A DNA stretch of 64,000 nt, taken from the NCBI GenBank assembly GCA_907165275.2, contig OU015650.1, positions 10,260,001 through 10,324,000 of the forward strand, in the 5' to 3' direction. How positions within the stretch are numbered: the stretch's first letter is position 1; the number at the start of each line of letters is the position of its first letter. A model generated the notes under the pieces. That model made no database searches, had not been told where the DNA came from, and worked only from the letters and a program-made list of their open reading frames with translations. Of the stretch, positions 20,369 through 32,600 are shown in pieces. Made by a program: the position numbers and the translations under genes. Source of the stretch: Zygaena filipendulae. Taxonomy: Eukaryota > Arthropoda > Insecta > Lepidoptera > Zygaenidae.

Positions 20369-23300
20369 GCTCAGACGAAGACTTTATTTCGTCTGAGGCG
20401 TTAAGTATATATGTACATAATACATATAATGTCAACTTATAATGGCTAAGGGGGAAGGGACTCATTGAAGGGCATATGTATCTATTAAATATCTAAGCCA
20501 TTCCCAGCCTCGAGTCGAATCTCTCTAGTGATCAGAAATTGAATATTGTTAAAAAAAATCCTATTTTTCAACGGTGACAGGGCAAAACACAATGACCTTG
20601 TTACCGATTTATATGTTTGTTTGATAACACAAAAAGCTTGCAGCAGCTTACAATTACTTAGTGTAGGGCAGGTGGAACTGTATTCCGTGTGTTGTGAAGT
20701 GTTAATAAAATATAAGTAATAGCTCAGGTATTGCGCTATTATATACAGGGTAGTCTGAAAGGGTATCCATTCATGATGATGATTTTGTTCATTGTGACTT
20801 AAAGGATTTAGAAAAAGAGTTTTAGTGACACCTATACTACAGAATGCTAGCGGCTTGGAACCTACTCACTTTTGTAACTAATACTGGTATATTAGAATAA
20901 TAGGTATAACGCAGTCTGAAACCTCCTGTAACGTGCGCATACGTTGACAGTAGGCTTAAAAATTTGAATCAGTTACACTTTATCATATCGTCAGTCTCAA
21001 AAAATATTAACACTTTAGGATCTCCATTCTGAATCGCTACGTCATTCGCTAAAAACATGAGCACATGGCGTAGCGGCGAATTTACATAATCTGCAACATT
21101 TAAATTCTACACCAAAACTGCCAAATGTGGCCGTTTTTTTGCAATTTTAGTATGAAATTTTTGTAGTCCCATTTAAATGCTGCGCCAACCTTAACATACT
21201 TTTTGAGACTGACCGAGACCGTTTATAAGTCATAAAATTTTGTAACCCAATAAAATATAAATAAAAAATCTGGGGACACCTCACGTCCATGAAAAATATA
21301 ATACATAGTTTCAGAGTAAACTCTTCTCCAAAAATATTTGTTAAACGAACTAGAACGTGGATTCTAGTTTGTGCCGTTTTCAACATTATTATTATTATGT
21401 ATATATTTAAGAAGTTAAAGGACATTAACCATTAAATTTAAATAAAAAAAAATTACACTATTTCCTCTAAATGTGAACATTGGCGTAGCTAGGATTTATC
21501 TAGGATTAGGGGGAGGGCGTCAGCCCTGGTTTCATGTAGTCAAATTTGATAAAAAGCGTAGTAACGTTTTTAACTTTCAACTGCATTTAGGCGAACAATT
21601 TATGATTTAAATTGTGTTAGTCCCAATATACCTAAGCATTATAGTGATTGACGAGCAAACTTCCTGACTAGAAGGATGCTAGTGATTTCCATTTCAACTT
21701 GAAGAGGTACCGGGGGTACCTTGCAACAAACATTGATGGTCCATGCCCCCTAAGCTGTCCTTAGATACGTCAATTTTGTTTAAGTAATAGTCAGCAACGT
21801 ACGAAGCCAGATTTACTAGAAGAAGCAGATAATATGAGCCACGTTTTATTCCTACGGCTCATTATACATAAATAATCCGATTATGATCAACAACTTAAAT
21901 GTACTTTTTTTTTAAATCACAGACTGATAGCTAGTTTTTCAAAGCTATTTCTTTACAAGAAAGAACCTGACCGTACGCAACGAAACGAATATTTTGATAA
22001 CAAACGAACTCTAACTCCAAAATAAATTTATTATAGCAAGGTATCGATCGACAGGGTGCATCATTCAAAATGCTAATATAGTTTAATTTTATCAAAAATC
22101 TTGAAATATAGTTCTGCTAATTTTTATATTATGCTAAATGCTTAGATATTCACACGAGAAAAGTAGTACCTACCTATTATATAATCATTGACAGTTAGAG
22201 GCAGAGAGACGATGAAGACAAGAATGGCGTTATAAATGGTAAGAAAATTTTGTAATTTGTTCGTTGACCAAATAGCTAATATAAACACAAGCCGATCGCA
22301 TGTCGCCAAATATTTCTGATTATATTGAATTCCGTTGCTAACTATACTTACAACATCGATTGAAAACCTTTCAGCAACATGTCAATATAACTGATTACCT
22401 ACCATTAATTAAACCTACTATGCCGGGCATTTTAAGGCGCTGATTTAAATTACATAATTATGTTAAAATATGATGCGATTTTGTTACACATAATTCACGT
22501 TGCTAATAAAAAATGCACTTAAATCTAATAGAATCCATAGCGTACAATTTATGATTATTAGCGATCTATGTCCCTTGTTTAAGTTTATGCTAGCATAAGC
22601 GGCCAGTTTCTTGAAAAACTTCCGTGAATAATCCACATATTAAGTGATTAAGATACAAGTGCCAAGTTTCACTTAAAGCTTAAGAAATCTTTCAAGAAAC
22701 GGGTCGAAACTTAGGTAAACTATGTATATTAATTAATTATTATTATCTATGTCTAATTTGACGTTATGCGCTAACGCCGCATGTATTAGGTAAGTTTAAC
22801 AATAAATACTAAATGTTGAAAATATAATTTTTTACACAAACTATAGACGAGAACTGATAAAACGAAATGAACTTGTGTTATAAAATAAATATAATATTAA
22901 GTGTATTTTAATTATTTATACGTCTAGATGGAGAGTTGTAAACAAAACAATGCAACAAAGGCGCAATTTGTCAATAATAACTGTGCTTGTAAAACAAATT
23001 TGGCAAGGTATATCTTGTCACTTTTGGTGCAGTTCCTTATGTACGTAGTTTTTTGACACAACATCTAAATCTAGCCATGCAGATATTATAAAATACAAAT
23101 TATAAGTATTTATGAAATAGGCACATTGCGAAAAGAGTTATGTGTCACTTTATTACAATTTAAAATCCAATCGATTAACGCACGCCCACGCGTTATAACT
23201 CAACTCTAAGGGCTGTAATCACTATATTAATTTTCCTATATAAAAAATATAAATTATAATTCATATGGTCAAAATAAAATAGTACATAATCATTACAATA

Positions 23301-23689
23301 TAACTTAATAAATATAAAGCCAAGAAACAAAGTATGAAAACAATTAGCCTTACAAAAAAATCTGAGTTAAAATCATTACATTGATTTGATATATTATCTT
23401 CTGTTCTATCTCTTAACTAGCACGGTTTATTTGGAAGAGATAGAAATAACATTAATGCGTGGTCAAATTTTACAGATTACCTAATATTTATTGCATTCAA
23501 TTTTTTTATTGACCATTTCATCAGATACTAAAGTTAGCTGTGAGTTAAAGTAGCTACTGTAATAAATATTTATTCTGTAGTTCTATATCACGAAAGTAAA
23601 TGAAGAGCCAGTAAATGAAGAGAACCATGCAAACCGTTTCTGAGAAAACCCATGCGCCTATCTCTACACTACTAGTACCAGCCCCCCTA

Positions 23690-23827
23690 GCCAAATTGAC
23701 ATTCTACAATCGTTAACGCATAGAAAACTAAGTAACGAATCGTTATGTCACTTGGTAGTTGGTCAGCCAATCATAACTTTAGTTAGGCGTGACCACGTTT
23801 TGAAAACTAGAGTTTTGATTGACTCAC
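23690..23827. mobile_element. MITE of the ACGCATAGAAAAC family, left part
   Basis: Shares GCCAAATTGACATTCTACAA, then ACGCATAGAAAACTAAGTAA, with 45739-45912. It continues to GTTTTGATTGACTCAC, but the right inverted end is absent. Confidence 0.6.
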
Positions 23828-24381
23828 AGTAAGAAATTCACTATCAAATTAAAGCTGTCAAGGGATTAAACTACAACAGAAATTTAAAATGTCTTTTTTT
23901 TTAAGACGCTGACCGTTGCCGATGACTTTGGACGATCGATAAGCAATAATAATAAAATAACCGAACTCGCAACGAGCGTTGGACGGAGACGCTCGCTCAA
24001 AAGGTTGCTTTTGCACACCGTGCGTACTGCGTATATCTTGTTACACAAAGAAGAAAAGTATTTTTGTTTGTAGGGAATAATATCTGAAAATATCGAACCA
24101 ATTCTAAAAATTCTTTAACCGAAAGGAAGATACATTATCCCTCAATAATACAGCATATTATTCATCCAAAATACAAAGAGCTCCCGAAGGAGTCTCAAAG
24201 TTCATGAGGTTGAAGTTGATTAGTAAATAGTAACTTTAGATCGTGACATAGGACATTTTTCATTCAGATGGGTGGAACCGCGGCCACGATACGATACGAT
24301 GTAGTGTTTGATACATTATGTAGGTATATAGTTACTTTAGTTAGGACTAGGTCATTGAATAGAGGTGTTGTCAGCGTCTTA

Positions 24382-24618
24382 CCGCCGCACTCAGAGTCGA
24401 CTTTAATGATTACTTAGTTAAGTATAGATTTTTAAAACAAAACTGCCGCCATCAGACAAGTTTAATAAATTAATGTCAATTGACATTTAACTAATTAAGT
24501 TACATCTCATTAAATGCCAACTAACATTAATTTACTGAACGTCTCTGATTGCAGCAGTTTTGTTTTAAAAATCTATACTTAACTAAGTAATCATTAAAGT
24601 CGACTCTGAGTGCGGCCG
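24382..24618. mobile_element. MITE of the CTCAGAGTCG family, full-length copy
   Basis: 237 bp with long, nearly perfect inverted arms: CCGCCGCACTCAGAGTCGAC at the left, GTCGACTCTGAGTGCGGCCG at the right, both continuing through TTTAATGATTACTTAGTTAA. It is flanked by TTA on both sides (24379-24381, 24619-24621). No coding capacity. Confidence 0.85.
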
Positions 24619-25463
24619 TTAGAGCGTTAATATTGGAAGACTGCGACTAAAGCAACAGCATCTAATGATTTCTATGAATTAATGTATTCCTCGATTAAAC
24701 AATAAGATACTTTAAATTTGCACTAAACTTTCCTTGCATTAAAACTTTTTAATTTACTAAGCAGAGTTACTGAATAGTAAACTGTCTTCAATAACGACGA
24801 TAAATCCGCATGGATTTTTCTCTTTATAACTTCACCTATGACATTTTGTTTTATCATAAACGACGAGAATAACATGCATAATATTCTTCTTATAACAGCC
24901 AAAGAGAAACACAGAGCTACAGAATAATATAAAGTTACTTATGAAATCATAATAAGCTTGTAATAAAAAAAATCTGATTAAATGTAACTAAAAGCACTAT
25001 TTTAACATAGTTATTAATTGCCAAATTTATAATATATGGTAGTTAACTAGCTTTTGTCGGCGTGTATTTTACATATATTTAACTTATAGCTATCGCTACC
25101 GACACTCCTTGCGTGAGACAGTAAAGGATCTCTATGGAGTTGAACTGTTGATACATTTTGTAATAAGTGTTTAAGGAGGAGATGACTATAATATTATGTA
25201 GGTATTGGCATCCACAGACAAAGAAGACATGACCGACTTAATTGATTAAAAAGATGATTTCCAAAAGGTCGTAAATAAATTAGCCTGTATTTTAAAAAGC
25301 TGCGTTTATTATTATTATATAATGTTCTCACATTAATATTAGTACGTTTTGTGTTTAACGATCATCGCATGAACGCCAGCTGTCAGGGTTAAACTTGCTG
25401 GCACTGGCAAAAGACAGTGAAAAAAGGACTCATGGACTGTACGTACCTTTTTCACCTTCACAC

Positions 25464-25482
25464 ACACGCACACACACACGTC
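25464..25482. repeat. (CA)n microsatellite
   Basis: A short, slightly interrupted CA run with ACGC units in intergenic DNA. Confidence 0.6.
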
Positions 25483-26389
25483 TATAGTGTCCACTGTCAG
25501 TGTCACACATTTTACATCAAAATAGCAAACATTGTAACTTCGACTTTAGTGTGTAAGGTCTAAATAATGGACAATATTTCCATGTAAAAAATGTTAAAGT
25601 GATTGTAATGTGTCGGGTTTTTAAGGTTGAAATTCGTATTCTAACCGTAACGATCAACTCTGTAGCTAGAGCCTGTACACATTGGTGCACTCACCCGTTT
25701 CTTTTTTACATACATACCTACGTATGGTTAATAAATTATGAATCAATTTTTAGGGCAGCGGTTTCACGTATTTTTGTACACACTTAAAAAAATATTCTCT
25801 ATTGGCGGTCACAGAGCATACGAACATATTTATTATAAATAATCAATCAGCAGAATTTTCATTGAATACAACAGCAATTCATCAACAACAAGTTGCTTGC
25901 GATGCGAAGTCATGATTGTCACCAAATTGTCACAAAATATATCACCATAAAGTGTTACTGAACACAACTGCTGTCACGTTTAGAGAGATAAAAAAAAATC
26001 GTTAACATAGCTATTATATATCTGAATATCAGATAAAAATTTTTTGTTTCATCCGCAATGATTTATAAATAAAAACGAAGTAAAAAAATCGTCAGATAAT
26101 TACTTTACGAGTGCTAATCGTTTCATAAAAGTGGCATTTGAAAAGTAGTCAGACGATATGAGACATTAATTAAGTCAGCCTATATAAAAACATTATTCGC
26201 TTAATGTCGAGAAATCGAGCAAATTATTATTATTAACTTAATAAAAGACGCCATACTTCATTCACCGCTATCGAGCTCTCACCGTGTATCGTAAGATGAC
26301 GTAATAATCTTAGAAGGATATCTGACGATCGCGCATACTGTTGATTACACAAACATACTCATATCAAATTTTCTTATTAGTATAAGATA

Positions 26390-26484
26390 ATTTGGTATTG
26401 CTGTCCCCCGCGGTTTCACCCGCGGTATTTTCGGATTCCCCGTGGGAATTTCGGAATAAGAAGCACCTTATGTTCCTCAGGGGT
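26390..26484 (-). mobile_element. Helitron-like element broken by the foldback element
   Basis: Minus orientation: GCTGTCCCCCGCGGTTTCAC, CCGCGG and GGAATTTCGGAATAAG. It stops at the foldback copy 26485-26615. Sequence typical of the 5' part of this family (ACCTCTTTATATTATTA) reappears near 26760-26780, so the foldback element may sit inside it. Confidence 0.5.
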
Positions 26485-26615
26485 GCTAAGATGCGCAACA
26501 CGATAAAATTTTATCGAGCCATTTTATCGATTCTCGTCGACAAAGTCATACAATATGTCGACGAGAATCGATAAAATTGCACGATAAAATTTTATCGTGT
26601 TGCGCATCTTAGCCC
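26485..26615. repeat. Palindromic foldback element, copy 2
   Basis: Almost identical in plan to 580-712: GCTAAGATGCGCAACACGAT at the left, ATCGTGTTGCGCATCTTAGC at the right, with the same AAAATTTTATCG and GATTCTCGTCGACA arms. The short central loops of the two copies are in opposite orientation. Confidence 0.85.
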
Positions 26616-26785
26616 GGCAGGACACAGATAATATAATACTATACTAGTACTCAGGACCACCGTAGCTCGCTAAAGTGAAAGAATTTTCAAAATCGGTTCC
26701 GTGGATCCAGAGATTACCCCCTACAACGTCACAAAATCACAAACTCACAATTGACAAACTTTACCTCTTTATATTATTAATCTTT

Positions 26786-26971
26786 ATGTTATGTATAAAA
26801 ATGAATTGCTGTTCGTTAGTCTCGCTAAAACTCGAGAATGGCTGGACCGATTTGGCTAATTTTTATCTTGAAAGATTCGTGGAAGTACAGGGAAGATTTA
26901 AACGGTGAGAAGTTGGGAGTTCCTGCGGGAATTCCGAAACTCAAGCGGATGAAACCGCGGGGCACAGCTAG
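26786..26971 (+). mobile_element. Helitron-like element, third subfamily
   Basis: Contains AAAATGAATTGCTGTTCGTT, then AAACTCGAGAATGGC, and ends GCGGATGAAACCGCGGGG, then CAGCTAG. A truncated relative is 31253-31406. Confidence 0.65.
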
Positions 26972-27612
26972 TGTTGAATAAAAATAAAGTTCATGGCAAT
27001 ATGGTTAGTAAATACAATACAATTTAGTTTCAAGAGCCATTCAAATTATTCGTCGCGGCTGGCTCACGTAGCAATGGAGCCCTACTACCATCTCTTTTTC
27101 AGCGTTATTATAACCTTATATCAAAATGTAGTTCTTTGTTATTTAGATGTAAAGTTCGAACAGCACTGTTAAAGAGATGATAGTTTGGCGCCTGACAAAT
27201 AACCGTGAGTTCTGTAGATATTATTGTCAATGTGATCAACAATGATGGAGTGATGGAAATTTCGTATATTTCTTACTATAAAATCGTGTTTGTGGTTTTT
27301 CATGGTTTTGACACACCACAGTAAAAGTAAAGTCCGACACTATTTTATGATTGCTATCATGGCACCGATTATTATTTATGTGGGTGTAGTGTTTAATTAT
27401 ATCCAACGATTGTATTGTATAGATACTGAATGTAAGATAAATGAATCTAAGTTTCATTCTGTCAACAAACATCATACACTATTGTAACCTTTTTAGGAAT
27501 ATTACAAAATATCCTACGACATACTACTATACACTATACACACCTATCAGTAACTGTCAATTTGCACAAATTGACTTTTGAAAAAAAAAATTGATATTAC
27601 AAGACGTGCACT

Positions 27613-27667
27613 CGTCACTCTCTCATCATCATTGTGTCGTCACAGTGACGATGATGAGAGAGTGACG
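27613..27667. repeat. Perfect 18-bp inverted repeat
   Basis: Arms CGTCACTCTCTCATCATC and its complement, with a 19-base spacer that itself contains GTGTCGTCACA. Intergenic; possibly a tiny MITE remnant. Confidence 0.6.
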
Positions 27668-27822
27668 ATTTTACCAATTTTACGACTACGATTTATATTT
27701 TAAACGAGACCATTTGTTAATCGATTCATCGCACAATATAATTATTTGTATCTCCGTGATTTGATCCGAGCCGATTCGATTCTAAGTCGAGGTCAAGATC
27801 AATTTATTATTACAACATCTAA

Positions 27823-28001
27823 AATATAAAATTATCGTGTCACAATGTTCGTTCCCATACTAATCCGAAACGGCTTGACCGATTCTCATGAAATTTTATA
27901 TGCATATTCAGTAGGTCTGAGAATCGGCTACTATCTATTTTTCATCCCGGAATTCCCGCGGGAACTCCGAAACCGTGGGTGGAACTGCGGGGCGCAGCTA
28001 G
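27823..28001 (+). mobile_element. Helitron-like element, fourth subfamily
   Basis: Contains ATGTTCGTTCCCATACTAAT, AACGGCTTGACCGATTCTCA and CATATTCAGTAGGT, and ends GTGGGTGGAACTGCGG, then CAGCTAG. A close relative lies at 38203-38396. Confidence 0.7.
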
Positions 28002-28384
28002 TTATAAATAAAGATTTGACAAGCACTTGGAAAAATAACCAGCGAGTTAAACTGTTTGCACCATACAGCATACTATAAGTACGAGTCTATACTAAACATA
28101 AACAGTGAAAGTTATCTATAAATATTATATTATCCGAAAACTACAGTCAAATAAGCTGAAAAGATGGTTGTCAGTCGTTTTAGTCAGTAGCCTCATTGTG
28201 CAAACAGTTTTATTTAGTACTAATTTTTTTTTATTGTTATTGCGGTTTATGGTTTCTAACCGTATAGCTAACCAAAAAGTTATCAAACATTAGGGTTTTT
28301 CTTGTCTCATCAATAGAGAGAAAACTATATTATCGTTGGTGCAAGACACCGAAACGGTTCGGATCGTGATATGTGCGTCAACGG

Positions 28385-28472
28385 GGGCGTTCGCTGGGCC
28401 GTGGGGCTAGGGGCGGGGAGGGGCGGGGCGAGGCGGGGAGGGGAGAGGAGTGGAGGGGAGGGGAGGGTAGGG
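28385..28472 (+). other. G-rich tract
   Basis: Dense GGGG runs (for example GGGGCGGGGAGGGGCGGGGC) over about 90 bases on the plus strand in an AT-rich region. It could form G-quadruplexes on the plus strand. Relative to AGO1 transcription (minus strand) it would be C-rich. Confidence 0.7.
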
Positions 28473-29659
28473 GGACACGTCGCCACTACAGCCGTTAACC
28501 GACATGAGCGATTACGTACACGGTTACTTATTATCCAATAGATTGCAAGAGTAACTAGTCCGAAATCTTGAAAATAGGTCGTATGAGGGAAAGTAGGAAG
28601 TAAATTTGACTAACAGTTAGTAAATAGTCATCAACTCAGTTGTCAATTGTTATACCCTCGAACTATGTACAAGAAATCGCGCTCGCTTTGTTCGCCTAAT
28701 TATCTCAGGTGTTATGGGTTCACTTACCTCCCTTGTATAATTATCTAGTGTATAAACGTACAAAATAATAGAGGTTTAAAAAACATTGAAAACTGTACCT
28801 ACCCTTTTACATGTAGTCGGATAAACCGTGAGTAACCGCTCTATTCGGGTAATTGCGGAAATTGATAATTTCCACCAAGTTCGAAATGATTTTGTGATCA
28901 ATTTTTTGCTATCTATTAACCGATTTTTCGGAAAATCGGTATTAAAAAGTACTGCGGCATTTCATTGACCCCAAAAAAAATAGTAATTCAAAAAGTTCAT
29001 GAAAAGTGCCAATAAAGTTACAATCGAAATGAGCATTACATTTCTAAAGCTCATTTCAATTTTAATAAACATTTTGAAATGACATTTGAATAGACTGTGA
29101 ATCTGGCTAACACGAACCTTTTTCACACCCTTTAGATACAGGATCTACGAGTATAATATAAAAAAGAAATCTCACAGTTCAATTTTCACCCACTTTTTAA
29201 CACCTAAATAATTAAAATGCAAACGCATTATAAAACTGATCACAATATAATCATTTCATGATTATGACTGGGGACTCTCACTTGTATGATCAGGTCATTT
29301 CATAGGTTATAATAGTCTTAATGTTGTATAACAGATATTTTAAAAATGTTATGTTATATATCCGCGAGGCGATCAAAGGCGATTGTTCAATTAGAAATTA
29401 ATATATCATTTATCATTTGCATTTATATCGACAAAACGCTTCAATTGCCCACGAAATTTGCTATGCAAAGATAAATAAATAGTAAAGAATTGCAACTTTT
29501 CGTCTCGCGGACCAGTAAATAATTTATATATCTATCAAATAAAACGACGGTGCGTCTGGTAGAATTCATCAACACCTGTTCCAATTCCGTATCGATCCGA
29601 GCGCACCGTAGTAGGGAACCGTCAGCGGACGCGCCGGTGCGGTCCGATCCGCGGCGGAG

Positions 29660-32600
29660 TTACGCGAAGTACATGACCTTCTTGGTGACCGCGTGCACGG
29701 TGATGGCCCGCGCCATGGCGCCGGGCGTGCGGTCCTCGCTGCTGGCCGACTGGTGGCTGCCCTCGCCCGAGTCGTGCTCCTTCTCCACGAGGTGGTAGCG
29801 CGCGCGGAACGCCACCAGGTGCGCGTAGTACGCGGGCGCCGGGATCGACACGGAGCGCGTGCAGCGCACGTACGTGTGGCACAGCTGGTACGTGAGGCAC
29901 TGCAGCTCGTCCGACCCGAAGTGGTTGTCGTCCCACAGCACGTGGTAGTGGGACGGCCGCGACGTGCCCTGCGCACACAGCAAGCAACGCACGCATATAA
30001 CATGTGGCTAAATTTGCTGCTAATATTTACAGGGCTGAAAGTATACGTTATAACAATCAGGATAAGCGAAAAAAATAGTAAGTTAGGTAGTTTTTTAGAA
30101 TATGAGGAAAAAAATTCATTGAAAAACATTACAACTACCTACCTTCTAAAGGTACACAATACACGTAGCTCATTAATAAGTGAGCGACGATTGAGTTCAT
30201 TGATCTTAAGATACCGGCGCGCGGCGAATGTGTGTGTGACGAGCGCCTTCACAGGTCGTTTTTTTTTTGGTTGATTTATTTTGTTTGAATTTTTTTTAAA
30301 TCTTAATTTAAGAACGTGTTTATAACGGTATATATTACTTTCAACCCTGTAAATATTTGCAACTAGTTTTGCCACACCTTATATAGTAAGCTTCGACGAC
30401 GCGCAACGGTCAAAAGTGATTGCATATTGCTGATGCTTGATTTACGGCGCGGCAACGTGCAACGGCACGCTCGCCGTATGCCGAGACACTTTTTGACAGC
30501 TTTGTTGCAATTATACATACATTCACCTTACTGTGCAACCTTACATCACTTACTGGATCGTATGAATACAGGATCGTATGATCACAACCTTAGATACGTT
30601 ACTGTTAAAAGCATATAATAACTAATTATATGTTCGAAAAAGTGAGTACATATAGTAGGGCGCGCCGCCCCGTGCTATCACAGTTTTGAAAAATTAGTTA
30701 AGAGAAGATGAAACTCGCACTTCGCACTAAAAAAAATGTCCAACGTCATTATACTTGCTTACATATTATAAATAAAAGCTTTTAAAAACAAAGTCCTCCG
30801 CCGCGTCTTGTCTGCCTGTCTGTTCGCGACTTCGCGATAAACACAAAAACTACACAACAAATTTCCACGCGGTTTTCACCAATAAATAGAGTAGGTAATT
30901 CCAAAGGAAAGTTTATATGTATAGTTTATCCTCGAATTACCGCGGGAACTCCGAAATTACGCCGAAACCGCGGGGGACAAGTAGTATACCTATATTTATG
31001 GGTGTACCTGTATGCCTTGGTGACTGCACAAGTAGAAATCGAACTCGGTGGGGTGCGTGATGCCGAGGTCGACGGTGGTGCCGGCGGGGATGTTGCCGGA
31101 CTTGCCCGACTGCTCCTTCTTGTCGGCGCAGAACAGCCGCGTGTGGTGGCGCTTCTGCACCACGATGAACGTGATGCCGGGCTTGTACTCCGCCTCAAGC
31201 TGAAAACGTACACCATGTATCTGACGGGATAGATCAACATCCAAATCTATCAATTCTTATGTGTAAAAATGAATTGCTGTTCGTTTGCCTCTCTAAAACT
31301 CGAGAATGGCCAAATATTTGATCAACTTTAAGGAAGGTTTAAGAAGTAAATAAGGCTATTTTGAAATTCCTTCGGGGATTCCGTAACTCACGCGGGTGAA
31401 ACCGCGACGATAGTTCAGTGGCTATAGTGCGTTCGGAGAGTGGTGGCAGGGCACTCTCTAGTGGCTGGCTAGCTACCACCTTCAAGTTGAAAATCTAACG
31501 CCGAGCACCTAACGGTGTGTTCCGGCAGGCTCATTTGGAAGCCACACATTCGATGTGCTGTGGTCAAACGCCTAGCCTGTTCACAATAAATAAATAAAAA
31601 TGCTAGAGTAAAGAGCGGGGCACCTTGATGCAGGCCTCGCGCACGGCGGTGAGCTCGTGCTGCAGCACGTGGATGAACTGCCCCTCGGAGATGCCGTCGC
31701 GGTACATGATGATGCGGTGCGGCTTGAACCCGCCCGTGCTCTTGTAGAACATTATCAACAGCTCCTGCACCATGCTGCTCATCTCGTGCACTATCTCCTG
31801 TCTGATAAGCAACAACGACACAAAGGTCGAGTCCAACAATTTATAATATAGATATAAATATTACATGTACTCCAAAAAGGAGGGTCAATGTTACGCGATA
31901 TGCATATTTTATAACGAATGGAGACGACAATAAATGAAAACACCAGCAGTATTTTTTTTAATAATGCAACTATCAAATAATCCCTCATATCGAAATCTCG
32001 CGCGAAATCGTTTCTGATTTATAGAATTTTCTTCACTATGTTGTCACGGATAGGTAAACAACCTCTGTATTGTAAAAATACGCCACGTTGCCAACTCGCA
32101 GTAACTTTCAGCGCCCACGGCGCCAATGATGATGGCACCGCGAACACGCGCTGTTGCCGCTCTTGTCCGGGGTCAATGAACCAATGTTAACAAATGGGGT
32201 TAAGTTTGTTTTAATTTTTGTCCTACATATTTAGTTTGTTCGAAAAAAATTATTTTTCTATTTCGATGTTAGGACTTACCTATTTGATAATTTTATTATC
32301 TATACTATAATAGAAGAATAGAATCCGCGATTCTGTAAATTGAATATTTTTAACAAAACTTGACAGAGGACGATAAAAGAACCAATCACAAAAAAATAAA
32401 AATAAATTTATTTTCTGTCTGTCTGTCTGTTCGCGATAATCTCCGAATCTACAGAACGGATTGTAATGGTGTTTTCACGTGTAGATTAAGCTTAGCCTGG
32501 AGCTACATATCGGTTTTGTTTTATTCAAATCGGATGTCGGGAAAAAAAGTAGTTATATAAAAACATTGCACAACTAGTACTCTAATATATTAGTTTTGCC

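Larger units (their letters stand above)
18471..29659. other. Long gene-poor stretch between the D52 gene and AGO1
   Basis: About 11 kb with no ORF or exon that I recognise, only repeats (listed separately) and AT-rich sequence. The two genes converge, so part of it is 3' untranslated sequence. AGO1 genes often have long 3' UTRs, but no AGO1 polyadenylation site can be fixed from the sequence. Possible small-RNA genes cannot be excluded by eye. Confidence 0.5.

Noticed and set aside
29569..30129. Long minus-strand ORF rich in Arg and Thr, and the plus-strand 193-codon ORF opposite
   Set aside because: Both are other-frame readings of the GC-rich last AGO1 exon; the AGO1 frame is unambiguous.
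31407..31600. GATAGTTCAGTGGC sequence considered as a tRNA gene
   Set aside because: No acceptor stem, anticodon arm or cloverleaf can be drawn; it is more likely retroposon-derived.
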